From assembly GCA_006352455.1 (NCBI GenBank), contig VANL01000044.1, positions 1 to 64,000 on the forward strand: a stretch of DNA of 64,000 nt. Direction: 5' to 3'. The notes below the pieces were generated by a model, which saw nothing but the letters and a program-made list of their open reading frames with translations, did no database searches and had not been told where the DNA came from. Position numbers and translations under genes: made by a program. Positions 1-10,000 of the stretch are shown here, piece after piece; positions within the stretch are counted from its first letter, which is position 1; every line of letters begins with the position of its first letter. This DNA is from Brachionus sp. 'Tiscar' (lineage: Eukaryota > Rotifera > Eurotatoria > Ploima > Brachionidae).

Positions 1-74
1 GTGGCCGAGTGGTCTAAGGCGCTGGTTTAAGGCACCAGTCGTAACAGGCGTGGGTTCGAATCCCACCGCTGCCA
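1..74 (+). tRNA. tRNA-Leu(AAG), 5' end cut by the window edge
   Basis: The cloverleaf is visible: D arm, a 5-bp anticodon stem CTGGT/ACCAG enclosing the loop TTAAGGC (anticodon AAG, Leu codon CUU), a class II variable arm, and T arm GTGGG-TTCGAAT-CCCAC. The first six bases of the acceptor stem lie outside the window. The rest is identical to the three intact copies at 587-666, 1028-1107 and 1686-1765. There is no intron. Confidence 0.95.
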
Positions 75-586
75 AATATTTTTTATTTTAAATTTTCAAG
101 ATTTAATCTAAGAAATTGAGTTTTCAATCCATAATTAGATAATTGAAAGAGAAGATCCCATTTTTATAAAAACTAAATTAACGATTTTGCACGATTTAAA
201 CGACATGTCGTTATGTATATACCAACATATCGTTAAAATCGATAAAATACGTTATTTCTCAGATTTTGAATAAGATAAATTGAATATAACTTTATTCTAG
301 TATATTTTCTCTTGCATTCTAAGAAAACAGCAACCATCAAAAAAGCTAAAAAAAAAATAATAACAAATTAACATCGGTCCTGATGAAGCATGATTTAATA
401 AAAAATTAAGATCTTTTCATATTGAAAAAATTAGGATATTGATCAGAATTTTACAAACAGATTTCTAGTGGAGACCGTCCTAAGAAGATAAATAAAAAGT
501 TGAATATTAAAAATACTATAATGTATCTAGGTATACCAACAATTATATACTTAAATGAAAATAACCAATAAGAACCAAAAAAAATT
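75..586. other. Spacer between tRNA copies 1 and 2
   Basis: AT-rich non-coding DNA. Apart from the MITE-like element at 179-254 I see no gene in it. Confidence 0.7.
179..254. mobile_element. Short palindromic MITE-like element, copy 1
   Basis: Both ends are TAACG.../...CGTTA and the body is nearly self-complementary, with ACATGTCGTTATGTATAT in the middle. The same arms and middle recur at 56614-56750, so this is a dispersed family. This copy is shorter and its two arms have diverged: the left reads TTTTGCACGATTT where the right arm predicts TTTTATCGATTTT. There is no coding capacity. Confidence 0.7.
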
Positions 587-666
587 TGGCAGCGGTGGGA
601 TTCGAACCCACGCCTGTTACGACTGGTGCCTTAAACCAGCGCCTTAGACCACTCGGCCACGCTACC
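587..666 (-). tRNA. tRNA-Leu(AAG)
   Basis: Full 80-nt class II tRNA on the minus strand. The acceptor stem GGTAGCG/CGCTGCC carries one G-T pair, the discriminator is A, the anticodon loop is TTAAGGC (anticodon AAG) and the T loop is TTCGAAT. A-box and B-box promoter elements are intact. Its sequence is identical to copies 1, 3 and 5, but it points the other way. Confidence 0.97.
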
Positions 667-1027
667 TTGTACTTTTTATCAAATTAAGTTTGAGTTGAAA
701 CCGTTTTTCTAAAGAATTAAATTAATTTAAAATTATTTTTTTAGATATATAAATTTAATTTTTTGTATAAGCTATTTTCATTTTATTTTATTTTTAAAAT
801 CTTTTTAAAATTATTCCTTTTTTTATTTTTTATTGTTTAATCGGATTTTTTCATAATTTGTACTCAAAATTTTCACTTAAAAATATTAAAATTTGAGAAT
901 CCTGATCGTTCAAATTATTGTAAGTAAAAACATTTAAAGCTCTCTGAAAATACGAGTTATACTTTAAGATTGTTCACGTCTCTCGTTTATAATGAATATT
1001 GATAAATTAAAATGATTCATTCAAGAG
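667..1027. other. Spacer between tRNA copies 2 and 3
   Basis: AT-rich. I see no gene, and it does not resemble the other inter-tRNA spacers, so the array is not a simple tandem repeat of one long unit. Confidence 0.6.
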
Positions 1028-1107
1028 GGTAGCGTGGCCGAGTGGTCTAAGGCGCTGGTTTAAGGCACCAGTCGTAACAGGCGTGGGTTCGAATCCCACC
1101 GCTGCCA
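1028..1107 (+). tRNA. tRNA-Leu(AAG)
   Basis: Intact 80-nt class II tRNA with anticodon AAG, identical to the copy at 587-666. It is followed after the discriminator by a run of Ts, the usual RNA polymerase III stop. Confidence 0.97.
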
Positions 1108-1216
1108 AATTTTTTTATAATTGATTTTTCAAATATAATACAATTTGAAGAATCAAAAAATTTTAATATCAAAAATTTTTTTTCATATTCATTAATCTTT
1201 TTTTCTAAAAATTATT

Positions 1217-1296
1217 TGGCCGCGGTGGGATTCGAACCCACGCCTGTTACGACTGGTGCCTTAAACCAGCGCCTTAGACCACTCGGCCTTGCTACC
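1217..1296 (-). tRNA. Degenerate tRNA-Leu(AAG), probable pseudo-tRNA
   Basis: The anticodon arm, variable arm and T arm match the other copies exactly, but the acceptor stem is damaged. The 5' strand reads GGTAGCA and the 3' strand CGCGGCC, giving mismatches at pairs 4-69 (A/G) and 7-66 (A/C), and the conserved T at position 8 is A. The anticodon loop is still AAG. It may be a decaying copy, although a mismatched acceptor does not by itself prove loss of function. Confidence 0.8.
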
Positions 1297-1685
1297 TTGA
1301 TAAATCCTTCATTTAAATTTTAATTTTTCAAATATTTTTTCCGATAGAATCGTATCAAAAATTTATTGAAGAATTGATGAAGAAATGTTAATGATGTATT
1401 TATAAAAACTTTTATTCCTTTAAACGATTAAGTTAATTGTGGAAGAATACTTTAACGGTTTGATTTTCCTCTTGTATTTTTGATATAAAAAAAACAAAAT
1501 TATACAAAATAGATTCAACAAAATAAAAATAAAAGCTTTCTAATGATTTTACAATTTTTAGTCTATATATTAAAGATAGTTTTTTAACCAAGTTTTAATA
1601 AAAATGTAAAATAAATTGAATAAGTTAATGTCTTAATAAGCTCTGAATTAAGATTACTGGATAAATTTTTTTCAAGATTAAATAA
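1297..1685. other. Spacer between tRNA copies 4 and 5
   Basis: AT-rich DNA without a recognisable gene or repeat. Confidence 0.6.
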
Positions 1686-1765
1686 GGTAGCGTGGCCGAG
1701 TGGTCTAAGGCGCTGGTTTAAGGCACCAGTCGTAACAGGCGTGGGTTCGAATCCCACCGCTGCCA
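1686..1765 (+). tRNA. tRNA-Leu(AAG)
   Basis: Intact 80-nt class II tRNA, anticodon AAG, identical to copies 2 and 3, with a T-run directly downstream. This is the last visible member of the cluster. Confidence 0.97.
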
Positions 1766-2311
1766 AATTTTTTTAATTTGCTTTAACAATTAGATCTTTT
1801 TTCATTTAAATTATCGAATAATCACTAAATAATCAATTTTAAAATATAAAAATATTCACCTTTTGACTATTTAATGCAAACACAAGTTAATTTTACTCTT
1901 AATTTTTCAATAATTGTTGTTTTTAAATTTTCATATTTCTCAAAAAAATCTGCTTTTTAGTAAAGCCGAACAATTTGGAATTTTCAATTATTAAATTTTA
2001 AAATTTAGGTGTTGATTTGAAAAAAAAAATTTGCCAAGTTTTTATCTTTTTATTTGAAACAAATAAGCAAATCCAGTAATTTATTGATTCCAAAATTAAT
2101 CGGAATTATTCATTAGTTAAAATTTCATTTCAGACATTTTTGTTGAACAGTAAGAACATTTTGTCAAAAAATAACTAATTGACAAATTAATTAAACACTA
2201 AAAAAATAAATTCTGGTAACTATTGATCACTTAAATAGACATTTTTGAATCTGGCCTATTTTTTTATTAAAAAAAACCATAAATTAATCACAAATAATTT
2301 AACAAAAATAT
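1766..2311. other. Intergenic stretch between the tRNA cluster and the USP gene
   Basis: AT-rich, with no gene seen. It contains the 3' flank of the minus-strand USP gene, whose stop codon is at 2312. Confidence 0.6.
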
Positions 2312-5246
2312 CTATCTCTTATGAAAAACATTAAATGTTTTGGACCGGTTAAAATTTTGAAATCCTTTATTATTACGGTTCCATGAATTTCTTTTGTAGT
2401 CACCATTCGTATTGGTATGGGTATATACATGAAAGCCACTATACAAAGACTGATACTTTTTTGAATTGTATTTATATTTAGATTCCTTTGGCTTGTCGTA
2501 ATCCTCATTGTATTCATCATTATCTAATTTTTCTGGCTTTGAATCAGAATTCAAGGAATTTGAATTTTTTCCATTCCAAGTCTTTACTTTTGACAAAGAT
2601 GAGTCATTTAACTGATTACTAATTATACAATTTGTTTTTTCTTTATCATTTTTTTCACTTTTCTCTTGATCTGATATAGGTATTTTTCTATTTGGATTAT
2701 ATGAATACATAACTGGTTTTTGTAATTCTTTTTTTGGCTCAGGCGAAGGTGATGGTGATACTGATAATGATGAATTTGATGAAGAAGAGGATTTGTATTG
2801 TTTGAGCAAAGTCAAGCCATTTTGCTCAGTTTTTAATCTTTTAAAGCTTTTGGTCGAACTGCTCGAGCTTAATGACGACAATGAACTGATTGAGTGACTC
2901 GATTCAGTGCCATCATCGTCTGATTTACGTTTTTTACTAACTGTTTTTATACTTTGCTTTTTTACTTTGAGTGCTTTTTTGACTTTTTTCAATTTACGCT
3001 TAATCTTTCCATTTTTTGAATCGTTTTTTAATTTTTTCTTTAGATTAGCAATTATTTTTTTCAAATGCTTTCTAGTCATTTTTTCGTAGTCTTTTTTTTT
3101 CTTTTTTTCCTCTATTTTGTTGTTTGCTTCAGGAGTTTTAAATTCTGCTGGAAGTACTGGTCCATACATCAGGGATTTTACGCTTTTAGTGCACAATTTG
3201 TCTTGCTCAACAGCATTTGGAATGTTTTTATCTAATTCGGTTACTGAATTCGAGTGGTTTATTTTACTGTAGAAAAGAATATAAGCGTGTTGAGCAAGGG
3301 CGTCTCGAGCTTCAACTGGACTGACTCGCTGATCATCTGCCTTGTACCATGCATCATTAGGCCCCAGCACAAACGAATAATAATGCCCTGAGTGAGAAGT
3401 ATAACCTAGGTGTACCAACACTCCGTATAATTTATAGTCAAGATTTTCTAGGGATTTTTCACCAAAACCCTTTGATTCTGTCTCAGTAAAAAAAGTTTTT
3501 AAATTAAGTGTTTCCGGATAAGTGACGAAATGGGATAATTTGCCAGCATTCGAAAAATCAAACCGCTTTAGTTGGATTACTAAAATATTAGGAACACTTC
3601 TAATAGAATATTTTTTCGTAGCTCGGGTCTTTTTGGTACACTTTTCACATTTGTAGGCATTTTCGCCATCGAGCACTTCTTCTCGTAAGAAATGAAGCAT
3701 ACCTTTGCGTATGTCTTGTACATATTTTACATCAACAGGCCAAGTATTTGTATTTTCAATTGTATCTGATGTTCGACCACAATTCGAACAAGTTACTAAA
3801 TTTTAATTAAAATTAGTTGTTCTTATTTCATTGTAATGTTTGAAATCGTTTCGAATCTTTTTGATAAATTTTAGTAAAATTAAAAAAAAAATTTATTTAT
3901 TCTTTACGTAAATATTAACTAATATAAAATTGACCATAATTAAATATTAAAATTAATTAAAATATATTTTTTTTTACAATTATTAAAAATCTCAAAAATA
4001 AAGATTAAAAATCGTTTATTTAAACTAGTTACTAATATTTTTTTTTAAATATAACATATTTTCTCTTAATTTTATTTGATAGGAATTTTAGAAATAACTC
4101 AAATTCACTTAAAATTTTGAATTATAATGAAACAATTTTGATGAGCTGCTAAGTCATAATCTAACTTGAAAATAAAAAAATTAATTTCATTTTATTTTGA
4201 ACTTAAGTTTAAGTGCTTTCTTATGACCGCTTTCTATTTATTAATTTAAAAAAAAAATGTATGTTTTTTTTGAAAAAAAAATTTTGATCGAGTAAATTCT
4301 GATTTTAAATTATCTGTTGATTTTATTCAACAACCTGTTATTTAAAACTTTATTTTAAAAAATAAAATATTGCCTAAGTGAATGAATTAATTTGATTCTT
4401 AACCGATTTCAAGCATTAATATTTAAAGTAGCTTACTTCTGCTTCGAAATTGAAACGAAAATATATCATCAAGGATAGTATTTACTTTTTTGCTATTAGC
4501 AGGATTTAATTTGTTTTGAATGTTAAGAGTAAATCTGATCGATTTTGCCATGCTTTCCAAAAGAGTTGTAAAAAATTCAGACGCATCCTCTTGGGTACCG
4601 ACGCCGAAAACGGCTGAAATTTCTTTTAAAAAATTATATTTACTGATTGCCTAAAAATAAAAGAGAAACTACTTTTTATATTATAGCATAGTGAATTTGG
4701 CTTGGCAAATCCGTTTGAATTAAATATGTCGTAAATAATGCGTTCAACTTCACATAGTGAGCAAAAGCCTTTTAGCTGACGAAATCTGCATGTTTGCGAG
4801 TGGGGACGAGTGACCAGCCATTGACTTAGTGGAGGAGTATATGCAAGACATTGAAGAGTAGCGTTTAAATAACAGTTATTACCTAAATTAAGCAAGCCTA
4901 TCCCGTTCTTTCGAATTTTGCACCATTCAAGCTCAAGCCATTTGTCAGTTTGATCATTTGGCGAATTGAGGCTTGCTGGCGATTGTGATTGCTTTATTTG
5001 GTTTACATTGCTCAACATTTGGTATTTATGTTTCAAATAATCCATCGGATTTTTGTCATATTTAACAAAATCGATGGTATTAGCCGATTCGTTGAAAATA
5101 AATGAACCAGTAGCACTGTTCGACGGTGATATATCGTTCACTACTTTTAATTTTGGTAAATTGGGACTTAGATTTTGTTTGCTTTTTTTTGAGTTTAAAT
5201 TCGACGCTATGTAGTACTCGCATAAGATATTGGCATCGGCTGGCAT
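2312..5246 (-). CDS. USP36: USP36/USP42-type ubiquitin carboxyl-terminal hydrolase
   Basis: Cysteine protease that removes ubiquitin from substrates; the vertebrate relatives USP36 and USP42 act in the nucleolus and nucleus. I join three exons, 4673-5246, 4437-4622 and 2312-3795, with introns of 50 and 641 nt; the result is 747 aa. The Cys box LGNNCYLNATLQCL has its nucleophile at about residue 125. The QEDA box is in exon 2, and a zinc knuckle pair is seen as CSNCG and CEKC. The His box HSGHYY has its His at about residue 391, followed by the Asp in WYKADD and the closing YILFYS. After the catalytic domain comes a long Lys- and Ser-rich tail ending NVFHKR, as in nucleolar USP36. The 50-nt intron boundary was chosen because it restores the length and frame of the USP36 alignment (KPNS to KKIS). 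The Thr usual in the Cys box (LGNTC) is Asn here. Confidence 0.9.
3796..4436 (-). other. Long intron of the USP gene
   Basis: 641-nt intron with GTAAGC donor and TAG acceptor, an order of magnitude longer than most introns in the window. It is nearly pure AT sequence and I see no repeat or gene inside it. Confidence 0.8.
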
Positions 5247-7001
5247 TATATAATTAATACAGAGAATAAACCGGCTAGTTTTTTTTACTTTTTTTCAAAT
5301 TGAATATTGGTGTACATGTGCTTTAAGATATGCAATGGCTTTCGTTGCCTAAGCTAAATTTACCTAAAATCAAAATGAATCTAGCTATTTTTTAATTAAA
5401 TAAGGAGCTGATTGTGTGCTGAAGGAGACTCTGTGGGCCAGTCTTTCAGAGTTTGTTGATCTGATTTATGTTTGGTTTTATGTTTAAAGAATTTAGTTGG
5501 TACGAATCCAAAAAATTATAATAACTAAAAAATAAAACACGTTTAGAAAAAGAAAATATTTTATCGATTTTCGTGCTCATTCGTTAGATTTATGTTTATG
5601 TATGGGTGCATAGCAAACAAATATACACAAGTTTAATTTAAATAATTTATTTTTCAATAAAACTAACTTAACAATTTTTGTTAATGTATTTTTAGGATTT
5701 CTTTTTCAAACAGTTAATAAATCTCCAAAGAAATTCATTAAAAAATAAATGTTGAAAATTTTGAATTTAAATATCTCTTTTTTTACTATTAGCCTGAAAA
5801 ATGTATACCTCGATTTATATCATAAAATAATCGATTGGTTAAACCGTTTAGAAGTTTAAAAGATTAGTCTCTCTTAGCGCTTTTAAATGTAAATCTTAGT
5901 TTCAATTTTAAAAATAGAACACCAATGAAACTTGGACACATATAAAATAATTTTTAAATTGCTTTCAGCATTAAAAACTACTGGCAATCGAGCTGATAAT
6001 TAAAAAATATGTGGAATTTGGCACCGAAGTTAAAAACACCCCAGTAAAATTTTTTAATTCAAATAATTTTCATGCTAAATAAAAAGTCCGATAATGTGAA
6101 TTTATTTTATGGACTTAAAATGTTTTAATTACACGGTATTCATTTTTTAATAAAAAATATTTTTTTTTATTTTTATGACAATATCCTCTAGGGATACCTA
6201 AAAATTATATGTAATTTTAGAATTTTAATAAAACCGTAATATTTGAATATTTAATATTTTAATTAACTTAAATTTTAATTTATAAAAGTGGGATAAACTG
6301 GACATAAATCAATAATTGGCTGCTTGAATTGTATTTAAAGATCTTTAAAGAATTTTTTCATAATCCATTTAAATCTAGTACAGGATAATAAATCTTAAAT
6401 TTTACTATATTAAAATTGTTTTTTGATTGTGAATATTTTAATTTACTTAAATTAAAATTTAGACTATTAAAAGCATAAATAACAGTGCTAAATATTGAAG
6501 AATCTTTATTTATTCAAATAAAATCTTTAATTAAGTAAAAAAATTAAAAATTACCACTTTTTGATATATTAAAAAAGTTTTTATAAACGCTTGTCGATTA
6601 TCATTTAAATATTAATTTCTTAGCGTTTCTATAAAAAAAATAAAAATTTCATATTTACAATTAATACTATATTTTACAAAAAAATCAAAAGGATTCAATC
6701 TTAATCTATTAAAAATAATCAAATTTAAAATAAACATATTTGAAAATTTGATATGAATTAATGCAAGACTTAAATATAGTCAAAATTAGATGGTTTCACA
6801 TTTTACGCTTGCAATATTAGTATTAAAAGTACTAAAATTAAGCACATGAGATTAAGACACTTGGCTTTTGATGATATATTTATATATAACAATTATACAG
6901 AACTGCCAAACGTTATTTTGATTTAAGAAGCTTTTTTTTCTTTAATTTTCGTTGAATAAAACTCTAATGACACCATAAAATTGAATCATTTATTTTTCAA
7001 A
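5247..7001. other. Divergent intergenic region, USP gene / ZNFX1-like gene
   Basis: About 1.75 kb between two genes transcribed away from each other, so it must hold both promoters. It is AT-rich apart from a small GC-richer island around 5400-5480. No recognisable gene, RNA or repeat. Confidence 0.6.
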
Positions 7002-10000
7002 ATGAAAAATTTACAACACATCCTAAACGACTTGCGTCTAAAACAACCAGAACAAGCAGCTCTTTTTTTGTGCAGTCAAAATGTGAATCTAGACGCATTA
7101 ATCGAATCTAAATTCAATTACAAATCAGTAAGGGAATTTATTGAACTAATAGAAGTATGTCTCAAGACCAATTCTTTGTCTGAATGTCTCGCACGAGCAT
7201 TTGTTCCAAAATTCCTGCAATCAAACCTTTGGAAAAATTCTATATGTGGCTATTTTTTTCAAAAAATAACTAATTACAGTGAATGTTTATCGTTTACACG
7301 TTGCATAATTAACATATGTCATTCAATAATAAAACTCAACTCGACTGAATTAGAAAAATTGATCCCATTAATTGAAAAACTTGATATCATAGTTAAATAT
7401 GAGCTAAACAATTTAGACCTTTTGAACCATTACAATTATGGCCTAGGAAAACTTGTGAACAAATCAAATCAGCGAAAAAAAAATGATTGTTTTCGCCATT
7501 TTACTCAATTAAGCATACTACCAGTAATTGGTGATATATTAACTGATAAAAAATCTTATTTGAGCAAAAATTTGATATATGGTTTTTATCCCAATGTTAA
7601 TAGCTATTTGGATACTCAATTTCGGCTTCTTAGAGAAGATTTTCTTCAACCATTGCGTTTTGGTATAGGAAAATTTCGCGGAATAATAAGAGACAATAGA
7701 ATTTTCAAAAATCAAAAACTAAATGATGAAATTAGATATAAATTAAGTCGAATAGAATCTCTTAATGTTTATTTTGATGTGAGAATGATAAATAACATTT
7801 GCACAGATGATGGAGTGGTGTACACTATTCAACTTGATGGTTCTAGTAGAACCAAAATAAATTGGGAATTTTCCAAAAGATTGATATTCGGTTCACTGAT
7901 TTGCCTTAGTTCAGATTTTTATTCAAAAGAGTGTATAATTGGTACTGTTTGTAATCGAGATTCAGATGCATTAATAAATCAAGGATTAATTCAAATTAAA
8001 TTTAACATAGACATTAATGAGTTGGTAAATGGAAGATTCAATTTTCCAGTCGTGAATAGAAATTATGTTATGCTTGAGACCACTGCCTTTTTTGAATCAT
8101 ACAAACATGTCCTGCATGCTTTAGTTTCATTTGGACTTTCATCAGAATTGGATTTTCCATTTAGAGAGAATATTGTGGATGCACGCAACTCTAAAATACC
8201 TCGACCTGATTATTTAAAAAATGCTATTATTGACTTTCGACCCTTGGTTGATGGAAAAAAGACCCAAAAAAAAGATGTTAATGGATTTTTTCAGTATGAA
8301 TTTTCAAATGAAATTGCATATGCCAAAAATTGTTCAGTATTAAAACCAAATGAGTGGCCTAGTGCTAAAAAAATGGGTCTAGATGAATCGCAATATGAAG
8401 CTGTAAAACTGGCTTTGGAAAGTAAATTGGCACTAATTCAAGGACCGCCAGGTACTGGTAAAACGTACATTGGGGTTAAGCTTGTCGAGCTGTTGGTTCA
8501 TAACAAAAATTTATGGTGGCAACGGGCCGGAGACCGTAAACGGCCTATACTCATGGTCTGCTATACAAATCATGCTCTTGACCAATTCTTAGAATATTGT
8601 GTAAATGTTTGCAAGTTGGATCAAGGTGTAGTAAGAGTTGGTAGTCGATGTAAGAACGAAAATTTAAACTCATTTCTGCTCAGTAATTTGAAAAAAAATC
8701 ATAAATATGACCGAAGTATTATGGATGCTATTAGAATTGAAAAAAATAAATTAACTGATTTGCAAGCTAAAGTTGAAAAATTGAACACTATTTTGAATGG
8801 AATAGATGCTAGAAATGGTTTGGTCTCATTTAATATGATAAAAAAATATTTGCATGAAAATCATTTGAAACAATTAGACGGTTATAATCAAAATATGAAT
8901 AATTTTGAAAATCGAAGTGCTCTTGACTATACAATGTTGGAATGGCTAGGTGTTTTTGATATTGATAAGCATTCAATTAACGGTATATCAACTGGTATAG
9001 AAAAAATTAAACTCGAAGTCAAACAAGAAGAACAAGTTGATAAGTCAATTCTCATGCTTGACTATGATAATCAGTATTTAAACAATGAAAGAATGCTTGA
9101 AGATGATTTTGAATTTCAAAAACTAATTTATAAAAGAAAAAAAAAGAATTCTCATATTTTTATTGAATATGATGAAATATCTGATATGGCTTACTATTTC
9201 AATGAGTTATCAACCACAGATTGTTTAAATAGTGATAAATTATTGAAAAAAAGACGAAAATTGAACCGAATCACTGATATTGTGCTGATCAAAGAACATT
9301 TTGAATATTTGCATCAGTTCAATCAAGCACGTACAAATTATCATTTGGATGAAAATTACAATATTTGGAAGTTGAATATAAACGAAAGATTTGCTCTTTA
9401 TTTAACTTGGTTAGAAAAGCTTCGTTTGGAAAAGCAATCAGAAATGGAAAAACTAGTCAAACAATTTAATCATAGTTCGTCTATGCTACAAGAAATACGA
9501 ATGCAAAAAGATAAATCAGTTTTGGAAAATGCATTAATCATTGCAATGACAACTACTGGTTCTTCAAGATATCATAAAATATTAAAAGATATCGGTCCAC
9601 GTATTGTCATTGTAGAAGAAGCTGCTGAAGTTTTTGAAGCTCATATAGTTAGTTCTTTGTCGAAAAATTGCGAACATTTAATACTTATTGGAGATCATGC
9701 TCAATTAAGGCCTAACCCAGCCGTATATAATCTAGCTACAGATTACCACTTGGATGTATCTTTATTTGAAAGACTACTGAACAATAATGCTAAAAAAGTA
9801 ATGCTTGAGACCCAACATCGAATGAGACCTGAGATAAGTTTATTGATGAAACATTTCTACGAAAAAAAGATTCTTAATCATTCATCAGTTCTTGAATTTG
9901 ATTCAATTAGAGGTATTGACAAAAACATATTCTTTATTAATCATTCAAAATCAGAGACTAAACTTAGCGAGTCTTTATCAAAATCGAATCTTTATGAAGC

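Noticed and set aside
1584..1766. 60-codon minus-strand frame starting MAAVGFEPTPVTTGA
   Set aside because: It is the antisense reading of the tRNA-Leu gene at 1686-1765, a common false protein.
2907..3089. Plus-strand hydrophobic ORF inside the USP gene
   Set aside because: Reverse complement of the Lys-rich USP36 tail, so the Phe/Leu richness is an artefact.
5395..5520. Minus-strand frame of about 39 codons (LKDWPTESPSAHNQLLI) in a GC-richer patch
   Set aside because: Opens right after a stop with no ATG or splice acceptor, and no partner exon was found.
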